Source: Ianthella basta
Lineage: Eukaryota; Porifera; Demospongiae; Verongiida; Ianthellidae
Assembly (NCBI GenBank): GCA_964019415.1
Contig: OZ025872.1
Span: 10,578,266 to 10,642,265 of the forward strand
Reading direction: 5' to 3'
DNA: 64,000 nucleotides
A program made the translations under genes and the position numbers. Below are positions 10,787 to 22,638 of the stretch, in pieces. Positions within the stretch are counted from its first letter, which is position 1. Each line of letters starts with the position of its first letter. The notes beneath the pieces were generated by a model. That model was not told the origin of the DNA and did no database searches. It saw only the letters and a list, made by a program, of their open reading frames with translations.

Positions 10787-11084
10787 ATGGGTCAGAAGTT
10801 TTCGTCTTGGCGCAGGCGGCGCCAGCGCCGTGGTGCGGCTGAACAACCCCCCACAGCCGAACCTGCCGAGACACCGCCACCAGCTGGAGAGGACGAGGAG
10901 CCCTTGTCCGCTGGGGTAGGCCAGACAGGAGGAGCGCGCTTTCCACCCATTCCCTCCATACCCATGCATGACGATCGCTCTCCCACTCCCAGCAAATCTT
11001 TTACAAGTGAAGAAGAGAGGAGCGAGTCCCTGCCAGTATCCTCTGGCGCTCTGGGTACAGCATCTAAACTGAGCAGTGCTTCAG
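10787..11084 (+). CDS. First exon of NLR copy A: N-myristoylation-type basic tail
   Basis: The exon encodes 99 residues beginning MGQKFSSWRRRRQRR. Gly2 with Ser6 fits the N-myristoyltransferase substrate pattern, and the adjacent arginine cluster is the usual second signal that holds acylated proteins on membranes. The rest is Pro-, Glu- and Ser-rich and looks disordered. The donor TCAG|GTACGC follows 11084 with one base left over, which fits the acceptor of the CARD exon. Membrane targeting is inferred. Copy B has no matching exon. Confidence 0.6.
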
Positions 11085-11757
11085 GTACGCGCGCATGTGT
11101 GCATGTGTGTGTACGTATGTGTATGTGTGTGCGCGCAGCTATACTTCATGTTGAAGCATATATATCGATAGCACAGATGGGCCTTGTGCACTGAGCTGTG
11201 AGCCCCTTCTTCACAGACACCCATTGACCAGGCCACACCTGGTATAGGGTGGTATCATGCATGCTATAGTTACATGAAATTATGTTGCTCACACATGCCC
11301 ATAGTCCTCTGCTAGCATAGCTGTGGTTAGACTCTTGCACCATGCTGAGCACTTTGGCAAGCACAACACTGTACACACTTACTTGGCCATGTACCTATAT
11401 AAGCAATATGAAACTTCAGCACGTCCCACAGCATTCTTCAAGCTTAGGGTGCCTGGGTACAGCAGGTGTGATGTGCAGACTGAGAAGTTCTATATATGAA
11501 GATGCTCTGTTGTCAGTAAATAGACCCTCTCCACTCCACAGTACATGTGGTAGCTAGAAATGTAGCATTGAAATTTAGTTCCCTGGTCCTGCATGGCTGA
11601 TCATGAGCCTGTTTATATACTAGCTGTAATCAAGCCTTCACTGCAAGTATGAGTGTGTGTTGAATTCACAGCTGTATATGTTTAGAGGACTTGTTGTGTT
11701 GAGGGAATTGACTGGTGGTACTCTATTTCACTCCCTGTGCCCTTGTCTTCTCAACAG

Positions 11758-12069
11758 ATCATCCCATGAGTTCATGAAACATTGATGCACTGGTCTCCCT
11801 GCAAGGGGACCTCAAGCTGAGGGTATTAATGAGCACAGGACTGAGTGATAAGTTACAGAAGGCGGCTGGTGGTTTCCTGAGTGCAATAGAAGAACAGCAA
11901 GTGAGAAAACAGCATGGCGACGATGAACAGATGGTCAAACTCATTGAAATACTGAAAGGAAAGCAAGACAAGGACTTCATCACTTTCTTGGAGATGTTGC
12001 GAAGTGCCAACTATGGAGGGTGGGCAGATGAGCTGAAGAAAAAGGCACAAGAGTTCAAAAAAGTGAAAA
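11758..12069 (+). CDS. CARD exon of NLR copy A
   Basis: The exon reads LKLRVLMSTGLSDKLQKAAG, then DDEQMVKLIEIL and FITFLEMLRSANYGGWADEL. The last block is the CARD helix 4-5 pattern (F-x-x-F-L-x-x-L-R-x-x-x-Y-x-x-x-A-x-x-L). CARDs pair with other CARDs to recruit caspases or adaptors. From the acceptor at 11757 the frame meets TGA at 11775. The internal acceptor CCCTGCAAG at 11805 has a pyrimidine tract, keeps the same phase and avoids the stop, so it may be the real one. The donor is AAAA|GTGAGT. Confidence 0.65.
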
Positions 12070-13243
12070 GTGAGTGTGTTCAGTCAATTTGTGTTGTGTG
12101 TTGGGAAAACGTTTGAGTCCATCAAATCCTTCCGTATGTCATTTTCGGACAACTTTAACCCTAACTTGGGGTACTAAGTGAGGCGGAGCCGAGTTAACTG
12201 CTAGCAAACACCTCAGCCCCGTGCACCCACACTGGTGTGCATGTGTACAAACATGATGGTCTCTGTCACTTGTCCTGCATGGATCTGTGACCTTTGTATG
12301 TCTCCACTCAATGGTGAACTAACTGTTGTCCACACATGCATGCATGTGTGGAGCTGAGGGGACACTCGTATTGTGGCTATACCTCGACTCTACCTAATCT
12401 CACTGTAGGATGGTCTCACGTAGCCAGACTGCATCCTCCCCTACAGTATTGTAATTTGACATGATGTGGGAGGGGAGAAGGGTCTGATCAACAGCCAATT
12501 CCAGTCTGTTTTGTACTTGGAGTGAACTTATTTAGTTCTGCCAATAAAGCATGTATGAACATATTAATTGTTCCACTAACAGTAAACGACTTTACACACG
12601 CTTTAGTAGGACTGAAATGGCATGGTTCTGGGCGTGTCCCCTTGTGTGTCCTTGATGCTGCCACAGCTAGATGTCTCCTGTGGTGCTGCGCACTTCAATG
12701 GTGTCATCGATGGAGATGATTATTTTGTACCAGGAGTCCACTCATCTGCCATGTGTCTTCTGTCTACCATAGTTTTTCCATGCACTAGTAAGACATTCAC
12801 TACTAACTTATCCTAAGAGCCAAGTACATGTCAATTGTCTGTTATGTGTCGGCCCAAGCACTCTTTGTATCTTTTCCAGTTGCTGCGCACTTCAAAGGTG
12901 TCATCAGTGGAAAAGATTATTTTGCCACGTGTCCTCTGTCTTCCATAGGTTATCCACTAGTAAGACAGTCACTACTAATTCACCCTAAGCTCTATGTACA
13001 TGCCGATTGTCTCCTGTTTGTTGGTACGAGTACTCTTTGTATCTGTCTGGACTACTACGCGTTAATCGCTATGAATGTACTGCTTATATGTATACAAGCT
13101 CTGTGGGCTTGAACAAAAAATATAGTATAGGCTGCTCACCAGACCCTATTCCTACCAAGCAGCGTCAGCATGTAAGAATGGGGGCAGGAATAGCAGTTGG
13201 CTATGTGAGTCCGACTAGACTCTCTCTCTCCTTCACTCTGTAG
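12070..13243. repeat. Intron with ~200-bp tandem duplication
   Basis: The block starting TGCTGCGCACTTCAATGGTGTCATC near 12683 recurs near 12881 as TTGCTGCGCACTTCAAAGG. Matching sub-blocks follow in the same order (GATTATTTTG, CACTAGTAAGACA, CTCTTTGTATC) to about 13045. The remainder of the intron shows no coding signal. Confidence 0.7.
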
Positions 13244-13663
13244 CTGACAGAGGAGGATGTGATGAAGGGCCAGCCTCACCAACCAGTGGTGATAAGCAAG
13301 AGGTGAGCCTACTGAAGTATGGGTGTGGTGTGTATACCTCTTCATTGTTGAGAAACTGACGGGAAAAGTGTCTGTAAATGTGCATTCTGTCCTCAGCCAT
13401 GCACTGCTCAGCCTGCCCACATGTCAGTCTTGGATGTGTGCTGTACAGAGGTGTACCAGAGGATGATGCAGTGCTTATACTGTCATTGTGGCTTTTCAAT
13501 TTCCTGGGTGTACTTCCCTGCATGGTGTGTTGTGTTTCTGGGGAGATGTCCAGAGTATTCCCTTAGTTTTACATGATGGTGTATTTACATGTATGTGCAC
13601 ATGTTTGTGTGTTGTGATATTATCAGGTTGTATCTGGTTGACTTTGTCTGCTTTGTGTTGCAG

Positions 13664-15332
13664 TCCTTCCATACCAAGCTCGGCTGTTACTACTCAAAGG
13701 AGTGCATCCAAGACAACCCTCTGCTGGCCTATTCCACCATGCAGTATGTCAACCTTAATTTGGTGCAGCCAACACAGCGATGCCCGGTAGCAGGGAGAGT
13801 TGACGAGGCAGTTTCAGTGCACCTGGCCAAGGGAGGTATTAAACAGGTGCCTCACGAGAAGGTGCCACTCGACTACAAACACATTCTCTCCTTCTCCCCT
13901 CCTGCTAGTATCTCCAGAAAGCGGGTGCTCATCGAGGGTGTACAAGGTAGTGGCAAGAGCACTCTCGTCCAGCGAATGTGCCTCGATTGGTCGGTTGGCC
14001 GTTTTGCACAGGACTACAAAGTAGTCATCCAAGTCACCCTGAGGAGTCTCCCCAAGGACCAGAAGCTGAGCCTAAAAGACCTCATCTTCACATCAGTCAG
14101 AGATGCAGCTATCGTTCAAGAGGTCACTGACTTCGTTACTACACACCAAGGACAGGGGGTCCTGTTCATATTTGACGGCTTTGACGAGCTGTCAGAAGGA
14201 ATGCGTGAGAAGTCTCCTGTTTGTGACATCATCACTGGCCATCTTGCCCCTCACTCATCATTCATGGTCACTACTCGCCCCATCTCTGCAGAGAGCCTCT
14301 ACCACCGTGTGGACAGGAGGGTTGAGATCACTGGATTCGGAGAGGAAGAAGTGGAGGAATTCATCATGGAGTACTTTGCCTCCAACCCATCAGCAGGAAA
14401 GAAGCTCCTGTCGACCCTCTCCTGTTGCCCTCACATCATGAACTTCTGCTTCACCCCACTCCTGTGTCTGATGGTGTGCTATGTAACATCCCTCGGTGAC
14501 AACTCTCCAGAACTCCTTCTGTCACTGCACCAGTTGTTTGAGTGTGTCATCATCCACACCATCAACCACAACCTGAAGCGAATGGGCAAGAAGGAACACG
14601 CTGACAGTTTCCAAGATGTAATGCGACTCTTTCCCAGCTTCAATACACTGATCCAATTGGCACAGGAGGGGATTGAAAAGGACACCATCATTTTCTCCGA
14701 CCTCGACTTTGAAGTGGACAGTGCCTTCCATGGCTTGTTCAACTGTGTTAAAGCACAGAATCGGTTTGGGATCATCTCTTGCACGTGGCACTTCTTGCAC
14801 CTGACCCTGCAGGAGTTCATGGCGGCCCTCGCTGTGACCAAGAAGACACCAGAGGAGCAGGTCACCTTCTGGAGACGACACCTCACCTTGAGGTACAACA
14901 AGGAGGGGGACTTTGTTCTGGCAGATGACAGGAACAGGACTATGTTCCTGTTCTTCAGTGGGCTTAGTGGTCTCAGCACCCCGGGCATGCAGAGGATGCT
15001 ACTGGAGACTGTCAACACAGTAGTGAAGCCCAGCATTAGAGAGAGTGCCCCACTTCCTGAACTGTGTGAAGTCGTAGCTGAGAGTGGCAATGAACAGCTG
15101 GCTCAGTCCATCCTGTCCCCATGTGGACCAACAGTGGACATTGATGTGAACTGCCTCATTGGTGTTGGCATAGCGTGGTGTGTCGCTCAGCACTGCAAGC
15201 AGGTGGAAGGGGCTGGAATCAGGGTTGGAGGGATGCCTGTCCGCTCATCAGCTATCACAAGCTTTATCTCTCAGCTGGGAGATGTCTCCACACTAACAAG
15301 AGTGGAGCTGCTAGTTATGGTGGTTTATGATG
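13664..15332 (+). CDS. NACHT ATPase exon of NLR copy A
   Basis: One large open exon runs from acceptor GTTGCAG to donor GATG|GTAAGA and encodes 556 codons plus one base. Walker A is GVQGSGKST (13937-13963), Walker B is FIFDGFDEL (14165-14191) and a sensor-1-like FMVTTRP follows near 14262. A winged-helix and helical region extends to a conserved WHFLHLTLQEFMAAL block, typical of the NACHT-associated C-terminal part. The double-acidic Walker B (DGFDEL) places it in the NACHT family rather than plant-type NB-ARC. The domain would bind and hydrolyse ATP to drive oligomerisation. It is a close paralogue of the exon at 46418-48083, with the same phase and a length differing by one codon. Confidence 0.92.
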
Positions 15333-16475
15333 GTAAGATATCCCAAGGGCAGTTGAACCCATTTACAGCTGAGGACTGCTTGATTGTCAAGTGTTAAGAC
15401 TGAGAAGGACACTTAATAGTTGTAATAATCTTAATCTTACCTCGCAATGATGCTCTTTTGGTAGTGCTCTGATTACTATACTCAACCACTGAGGTCCAGT
15501 ACAAGTCTGTTGTTTGTAGCTGTTTAAGAAGAAGGTTGACACAACAGATGGTTACACTGTACACACTGAATGGCTGTCAGATTTACTGAGGAGCCTCCAG
15601 CTTGCAATGCCACTTTGTATTTGGATTTGAATTGGGAATGGGAAGTATAGACACGCACTGTGTGTGATTATGAGTAACAGACGTGTGTCCATGGTCCCCA
15701 CATGGATGTTGTGCATTCTGTATACGTACCTTACCTTCCAAAATTGTGTGGAAATCTTTTCATGACTTTTTATACAGTACTTGTAGATACTCCAGATCTG
15801 TCAACTGTCAGGGAGTTTCTACTGACACAGGGTAGTTATAACATGAAACCGCTAATATAGCCGCTAACTTTGCACCTTTTTGAAACGTTATATTTTCGCT
15901 CTCTGAATGACTCTAAGGATAAAGATTGGTAGGATAATAAAGTATGATCTTAGCTTTATCGGAAAAGTCGATCACCGCACCGGCAAAAGCTTGGATGACG
16001 ATGTTTGATAGTGTTGATAATGGTATACTCACCGACATTCAGAGCAAAACCGGCATATCTAGACGACGCCTGAAATACGCGTAGCTGCACTGGTTAGGTG
16101 TAGGGGAATGTAAAGCTTCAGAATCGACTGAGAACTGGGGATATACGCGTCTGTTTGCAGAGAATATAAAGAAAAACACCTTTTCGGTAGAAACTTTGCC
16201 ACAATTCACACGTTCGAATGCAATTTTCTCTGAAGCAGACTACGGTACACTTCTGTTCTCAGTCGAATATGAAGGTATATTTACTACTAAACACGATGAT
16301 GCGCAGCACACTCACCGAGAAGGAGCTCTAGGTATGCCGTTTTTTATACAAAATTCCCTGAGCAACAAACCGGCCATTGTGATGACGTCAACAAACGTCA
16401 CTATAAGTTATCGACTAGCAATGTGTTAAAGGGATGTTAAGATGCGGCTCGTCAACTGAAGTGCAGCAGATCGAG

Positions 16476-19400
16476 CAGGGGCGTAGGAAGTAGTTTCAGT
16501 AAGGGGGGGGCTGTAGTGGTATGATAAAGGTTCGCGAGCGGAGTGAGCGAAAAAATTTTTTTCACCTTTCAATATTCTGTCATTTCAATGTCTACGTGGT
16601 CACAGCTTCAAGTATTAAACTCACAGCATACAGAACGCACACAAAGCTACTAAAAAAGGTACAGTTTTAAACTGAATTTGCTAATCAAACTGAAAGCATA
16701 CAACACTTACACAAAAAGCTACTGAAAAGGTTCAGTATTAAAACTTTCCAAAATAGTTCATGCGGTGGCTGTTTGCTGCCACAAAGTCCTTGGCAACGGA
16801 AATAAGATTTAAAGATTCAGTTCGTTCTGAATGCACATAAAGTAGGAACAAGTTGTTAAGTCGCTGCTGAGTCATGGAACTCCTCAAAAAGGTCTTTATT
16901 CGTCGAAGGGAAGAGAAAGACCTCTCAGCAGTAGCACTTGTGACAGGGAATGTGAGGTACGCCCGGATCAGTTTGTCTACTTCACTGAGCATGCCCCTGA
17001 CAATGGTACTTTGGCTGAGTGTGTCAGCAAGTGTCCTCACATTCGTCACTTTCTTTACACTGACAGCAGTACCCGCAAAAACAGTGCTGATAGCCTCTGG
17101 CAACATCAGCAGCTGGACTTTCAAACGAGCAAGATCGATCTTTCCTTGAAAGTATTCGACAACAGATTCTGGGATTTCTGAGACATCCTCACCATTTGCA
17201 GCATCGAGCAGCAGTGATTCCACCACACAGACAAAGGCAAGATCAGATTGATCGAATCGCTTCTCTACTTCCCCGCCAGCATTGTCGAAAGCTTCGAAGT
17301 AGGCTTGACGATACTTCTCTTCGGGAGATGTGTAGCGGTGTGGCTGGGCTCCTTCATCAAATCTCCTGGGTACTCTCCGGGGACGGGGTAGGACAGGTTC
17401 ATCAGTCAAACCGCTTGATGACTTCAGAACATCCTGGTAAAAAGTAGTGAAGGCTGCCTCACTTCGCAATGAAGTATAATGCGATGTCAGGAGCCGGGCA
17501 CCTCTGGTTCCTTCAGCAACAGTTATGTCCTTTGCCTGAAGGTTTGTTGAAAACTGCTCAGCTGCAGAGAAGACCAAGTGTGCAAGCTTCAAGCTGAAGA
17601 AGGTGTCAAAGGATTCCATTTGAGTCAACAAGCCTTTGCCTTTGGCAGCATATTCATCATGGCCTTGCTGAACAATGTCAAGTGTTGACATGAGGGCTTG
17701 GTAATTCTGCAGGATGCTGTTTATGGCAGAATGGCGAACAGTCCATCGCGTAGGGTAGAGGGTTCTCAGCGATGGAGACAAATCCGAGGTGCCATCTGTC
17801 AAGGTGATCTCCTTGCACATGCTTTCAAAGAGATGCAACCTCTTGGGGGAAAACTTGATCAATTGCACAAGCTGGAAAATGAATTCCATGCAGTTCCGCA
17901 GCAGTTCGCACTTCCTTGTCACCTCTTGGACGCACAAATTCAAGCTGTGAGCAAAGCAGTGGACATATAGACAATGGTCAGCTTCTTTCTTCATAAGAGC
18001 CTGCACACCATTCCGCACACCACTCATGTTGGCTGCACCATCATAAGCTTGACCAATGCACCTCTCAATTGGCAGAGAACACCTCACCAACACGTCCTTA
18101 ATGACATTGAACAATGTCAGTGCCCTGGTGTCTGGAAGTTGGACTAGGCCAAGTGGTGCTTCATGGATGTCATAGCTGGAGTCCACCCAACGAATCGCAA
18201 TGCACATCTGCTCATTGTGCGAGATGTCGGTAGCTTCATCAGCAATCAGTGCGAAGAAGTCTGCCGTGCAGATATCTTGCAGCATCTGTCGCAAAATCGT
18301 CTGGCCACATATGGTAACGATCTCGTTGATGATTTCAGGAGAGATGTAGTCCCGCTTTTTCAGCCATGAACCCAGTGGTGCGCAATCTTTAGCTTGCAGC
18401 AGAAGCAGCTGGTATAGGTTACCCTCAAAGGCAGCACTGTCTTCATGGTGACCACGGAACGGCAAGCCCTGTCTGGCCAAAAAACGAACACACTCCAGTA
18501 CCTTCAACATCATGGCACGATGGTTCTTCTGGTCTGCATCATGCTGCCTACTCAGTTGCACTGCAACATCTGTGGTGCTGGACTTGGCAGCAATCTTCAT
18601 CATTGCCTCACGGTGCATTTCACTCTTTTCATGCTCAGCAAATCGCTGTAGAGCTTTCTTCCAATTGGAGAACCCCCCTTCTACAAATGGCGAATTGTAG
18701 CGCTTAGAGAAGGTCACCAAGTCCTGGCTCCTTGCACAGCAGCACACTTGACAAAAGACTTTGTATGAGGATGTGCACACGCTGATCCACGGGTGTTTTG
18801 TATACCAGCTGAGTTGAATAGACCTAGAGTACGATGTCTGCTGCCCATGGGGAGTTTTGGATCCCTCCAATTCCTTAGGTTGATGAACTACAGCGAAATT
18901 CGCACAGCACAAACAATCACATGCACTTGGGCCGTCAACTCGTGGCAAACTGTCTGGTGCCTTATCGTTGAATTTGCTTAGCGAGTCACCGTCATCATTC
19001 ATGGCTTCAGAGTCGACAATTTGTTCAGTGCTCGGTTGGTTAGCAACAGTTTCGGTGCTCAGTGGGTCAGCAACGGGCTCAGTGCTTGATGAGGCGCTTA
19101 TGGGCTCATTGCTCGCCGTTAGTGAGGCTTCCTGCGGCAAGGTATTGTCTTGGTCGATTTCTGCAAGACAAATAGGGTACGTACAAATAAAAGCAAACTG
19201 TTTATTCCACGTGCGACACACGCAATGGTGACAGTCACGGCAGCGGTGCAGTTTAACTGCTGTATACATATCGTCACGGTGGCATGAAGCATAGACGCTG
19301 TGTCGCAGGTGCATGCTGTGTAACCTTTACTAACCTCGTACAGTTACCGCTCGCTGTGAAGCCCGAGTCGGGGAGAAGAAAGAACGTATGCTTTGCTGTG

Positions 19401-19750
19401 CCATATCTATCACGTGTAGTCCTCGTGGCCAGACTTTCTCTATTGCGCAACACCTGCCCCTTGCGCAATACAAAATGGAGCAGGATTGTGGTGCGGGACG
19501 TGCACTAGGGGCTGCAGGCTAGATAAGCGAGACTATAGTACTGCCGGGCGTTCTACAACTTCAGACTTCAGTCCAGTACAACAGAATAGTGACTAAATGG
19601 GGCAAGTTATGAAATGTGCACCTTCAGCAGGTTATGATCAACTTCACAACTTGGCAAGACCTTGCCATATTTTTAGGGGGGCACAGCCCCCCATCTCTGG
19701 CGTTCAAGGGGGCGTCAGCCCCCCGCGCCCCCCCGCTTCCTACGCCAGTG
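16476..19750. mobile_element. hAT transposon nested in the CACTA-like element
   Basis: The left end CAGGGGCGTAGGAAG (16476) pairs with CTTCCTACGCCAGTG ending at 19750; 13 of 15 bases match in inverted form. TCGAG flanks both sides as a 5-bp duplication, shorter than the usual 8 bp of hAT but equal to that of the hAT remnant at 39019. G-rich runs lie just inside both ends. The element is 3.3 kb with one transposase gene. Confidence 0.75.
16738..19314 (-). CDS. hAT-family transposase (TTF finger, DUF4371, dimerisation domain)
   Basis: One open frame of 858 codons. A TTF-type zinc finger lies at about residues 168-240 (SWYTKHPWISVC through FAEHEKSEMHREAM). The catalytic core follows, with the first Asp in FALIADEATDIS (about 359), the second in AYDGAANMSG (about 425) and TRWTVRH further on. 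The C-terminus has the hAT dimerisation block with the catalytic Glu in SATAERSFSSLRR. The first 50 residues are probably not coding: a good acceptor (TTGTCTTGCAG) precedes EIDQDNTLPQ, which suggests an upstream intron and a start in or before this region. The frame has no stop and the ends of its element are nearly perfect, so this copy could still be active. Confidence 0.88.
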   Translation of the reverse strand: MHLRHSVYASCHRDDMYTAVKLHRCRDCHHCVCRTWNKQFAFICTYPICLAEIDQDNTLPQEASLTASNEPISASSSTEPVADPLSTETVANQPSTEQIVDSEAMNDDGDSLSKFNDKAPDSLPRVDGPSACDCLCCANFAVVHQPKELEGSKTPHGQQTSYSRSIQLSWYTKHPWISVCTSSYKVFCQVCCCARSQDLVTFSKRYNSPFVEGGFSNWKKALQRFAEHEKSEMHREAMMKIAAKSSTTDVAVQLSRQHDADQKNHRAMMLKVLECVRFLARQGLPFRGHHEDSAAFEGNLYQLLLLQAKDCAPLGSWLKKRDYISPEIINEIVTICGQTILRQMLQDICTADFFALIADEATDISHNEQMCIAIRWVDSSYDIHEAPLGLVQLPDTRALTLFNVIKDVLVRCSLPIERCIGQAYDGAANMSGVRNGVQALMKKEADHCLYVHCFAHSLNLCVQEVTRKCELLRNCMEFIFQLVQLIKFSPKRLHLFESMCKEITLTDGTSDLSPSLRTLYPTRWTVRHSAINSILQNYQALMSTLDIVQQGHDEYAAKGKGLLTQMESFDTFFSLKLAHLVFSAAEQFSTNLQAKDITVAEGTRGARLLTSHYTSLRSEAAFTTFYQDVLKSSSGLTDEPVLPRPRRVPRRFDEGAQPHRYTSPEEKYRQAYFEAFDNAGGEVEKRFDQSDLAFVCVVESLLLDAANGEDVSEIPESVVEYFQGKIDLARLKVQLLMLPEAISTVFAGTAVSVKKVTNVRTLADTLSQSTIVRGMLSEVDKLIRAYLTFPVTSATAERSFSSLRRIKTFLRSSMTQQRLNNLFLLYVHSERTESLNLISVAKDFVAANSHRMNYFGKF

Positions 19751-19848
19751 TCGAGGACAGTATCTGTTATTGTTGTCAGGCCCACAGAACTGGAAGAGTA
19801 TGATTTAGTGAAGGTACGTTGGGGTGCATCCATGTGTGCCGCACTACA

Positions 19849-20130
19849 CGCTCCCTAACTCATCGCACAGCCTCAATCCACGCTCTGTCTCACTCCACGC
19901 GCTGCCTAACTCCACACGCAGCCTCAGTCTGCGCATGGCCTCTCTCCACGCGCTGTCTCACTCCACGCGCTGCCTAACGGATACGCCTGACTAGGCGCGG
20001 CCTCTCTCCACGCGCTGTCTCACTCTACACGCTTCGTATGTAACTCAGCACGCAGTCTCATTCGACGCGCTTCTTCACTCTACAAACATTTTCTCATTCC
20101 ACACGCTGTCTCGCTCCACGCGTACTCAGT
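19849..20130. repeat. ~15-bp subterminal tandem repeat of the CACTA-like element
   Basis: Units like CTCCACGCGCTGTCTCA and CTCCACGCGCTGCCTAA repeat about 15 times with variation. Subterminal arrays of this kind bind the transposase in CACTA elements; that role here is inferred. Confidence 0.7.
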
Positions 20131-20187
20131 ACCAACTCCATAATTACTGTAGATAAATACTGGAATACAGAGAATAACTTCATTAGG

Positions 20188-20293
20188 CAAAGACTGTTGT
20201 GTGAGCACTGTAGCCAAGTGCTTGTCTGTTGTGTAAGCACTCTAGTGGAGTGCTGGTCTGTGTATAAGCACTCTAACTGAGTGCTAGTCATCT
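20188..20293. repeat. Three tandem ~34-bp hairpin units
   Basis: Three copies of GTCTGTTGTGTAAGCACTC-type sequence each contain a short hairpin (AGCACTC...GAGTGCT). The array lies in the right subterminal region of the CACTA-like element. Confidence 0.6.
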
Positions 20294-22638
20294 TCTCAAC
20301 CTTCTTCCTTTCCTGTAATACTGCTACTGCGAAATGTGAATGTGGGTAGCCCTGCTGCTTCTGTGATTGTGTGAGGTTTGTGTATGCACATGATGACATC
20401 ATATGACATCACTGTAGATGTCACTGATGACATCACATACTTCTTCCTCAAAATGTGCTAACGATCAAAATTTAGTGGTTATCTACACCTTTCACCCAAA
20501 GTGGAGGTTTCATGTTATAACTACCCTGTGGAAGCAAACACAACTCAAGTGCTTGACATTTGGAAGACTCAATGAAGACACCAAGGATACGTTTGACACA
20601 GTGAAGGTATTGAAATGCTACAGTGGAATATTAACTTTATTTGCCCATGCATGTCTCAAAGTGACCCCTGTCAACTGCCCCTAACCTGTGCAGTGTGGAT
20701 GGAGTCTGTACTTGATGAGGTGTACCAGTAGTAGAAGTGTGTCAGCTGTGTGTTTAGACTACAACGTGTGCACATTCCACCATTTGAGCAATGTGTGCAT
20801 GTGAGTGCCCCTTTACTTTGTTGTTTGTGTAGGATGTGCTAACACACCACAAGTACTCGCTGGAGGAAGTGACACTACATGGGGATATCACCAGAGGTGT
20901 GTTGTGAGTAGCATGTGTCACACCATGCACAGTAGGTATCCATGGACACTGTTCCACTTGAAGAGAAAATGAAGTGTGTTGTGAAGAGGGTGTTTGCAGT
21001 ACAAAGGTATTCTGTGTAACATCTCATATTACCATGGTAACCATGTTTTTCTGTATATACTTGAACTAGCAGATGGTTGCCATGGAAATGGAAGTATTCC
21101 ACTCTCAAGAGGATGTATCATTATTGGTGATATACAGAACTATAATGAATGACTACTGTCCACTGGTCTTCACTCCTACTTGTGCATGTCTGACGTGTGT
21201 TGGAATTCTCTCAGTTTGTTCTCATACCACCTTCCAGCTCCCCTTGACCCTTTGGTGGAGTCCCTTGTGACCTGTCAGAGATTGACCTCTTCGGAGCTGA
21301 GATATATCACCCTCTTCCTTCAGAGTTGGATCACATTAGCGAAGGGGTTGCACAATCTGAGGGCACTCGGACTGGATTGGGTGTCTTTGTCAGATGAAGG
21401 AGTGAGTGACTGAGTTTGAGCTGCATGAATTGTAGACAATCAGTTGCAGTGTTTGAAGTATTCAACATGTCATGCAATTCTATTGTCTTCACTTACAGTC
21501 ACTCACTACCTCAGATGTCCACCTCATTGCATCATCAGTGGAAGCCCACCCCAGTCTGAGGGCGCTGACTGTTGTAAGAGGGCGCAGTAAGTCCCTTTTC
21601 AAGGGAGCTGTGGAGGGAATGGCAAGGAGACATGGTGTGGATAAATTGGTTGTTGCTCCATACAATGAGGACAGTGTGTATCTTTAATACATTGTCATTC
21701 CATTGTATCCATGACACACAGACAGCCTGTTCTAAATGATGCCCACCAAGCATGTTTCATTGTTATGTGTACCTCGTCTGTCCCTTGCTGACCTCTCTAG
21801 TCAGAAGGAAGAAATGACAGCTGAGTCAGTTTTAGAGGTTCAGTCATATTCCATGTGTCTTTTCCAAATGGTGCCCCCCTAAGTGGTTAGCCAATAGTTG
21901 CCCAGTGTCATAAGATCTTATCATTCCTTTGGTACCCCCTTGCGTGCATAGCAACACATGACCAAGCTAAGTGTGATTGTGGGACATCAAACTTCACCAC
22001 CAACAATAGCTAACCTGTCACCTGTAGCACTACACTGGGGGATCAACGCCCTTCAGGAGGGGCTGAATGTATGAACCCCTATTTAGCCTATTTCTTGGAA
22101 ATACTCAGAGGTGCACTCTCCTACTTCAGTAACCCATTTCCGGCCTTCTCCAATAATTACTGAGTTGCCATCAATATGTGTTGTCTCATGCATTCTCTGC
22201 AGTTGATCCTGCTCTGGTCCCACCCATCTGTGCTGCAATGAGGACGGGATCACTAAAGACCTTGTGTGTTGTTAGACTCCATTCTCAACTAGCAGAGCAG
22301 GTGTTGAAGGAACTGCCTCACTAGTGCTGCACTCAACTCAGGCAGTTGGAGTTGGAGTTGGACTTGTCCAGGTCAGACTAGGTGAGACATGTCACTTTGT
22401 ATCCAATACATCAACAGCTGTATAAACTCCTACTGTATATCTGCACATGTAGTAAGGTTGGGAGGCTCTGCATGTACCCCAACAAGGGCAGTTGTGTAAG
22501 GGACTGCCTCACTACACTCAACTCAGGGAGTTGGAGTTGGAGTTGGAGTAGTTGTCACAGTTAGATATATATGCAGGTTGTGTTTAGACATGTCACTTCT
22601 TGTATATGCAGTGTCTCTGGAGGAGTGTTTGTGTTGAT

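Larger units (their letters stand above)
15826..20530. mobile_element. CACTA-like non-autonomous element split by a hAT element
   Basis: The ends are perfect inverted repeats of about 25 bases starting CACAGGGTAGTTATAACATG, at 15826 and (reverse complement) ending at 20530. Each end is flanked by GA. Removing the element and one GA leaves an exon of 104 bases, the same length as in copy B, which fixes the boundaries. CACWG ends, a 2-bp duplication and subterminal repeat arrays fit CACTA/EnSpm elements. No transposase of its own is visible. Excluding the nested hAT it is about 1.4 kb. Confidence 0.7.

Noticed and set aside
10787-10850. Arginine-rich MGQKFSSWRRRRQRR as a viral RNA-binding motif
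   Set aside because: Only the arginine cluster is similar, and phase-matched splicing to CARD and NACHT exons gives a better host explanation.
11775-11777. TGA in the CARD exon as proof that copy A is dead, or as recoding
   Set aside because: An acceptor at 11805 keeps the same phase and skips it; no recoding signal is visible.
14479-15090. Minus-strand open frame opposite the NACHT exon
   Set aside because: It is a shadow of the conserved plus-strand coding exon; the same shadow appears in copy B.
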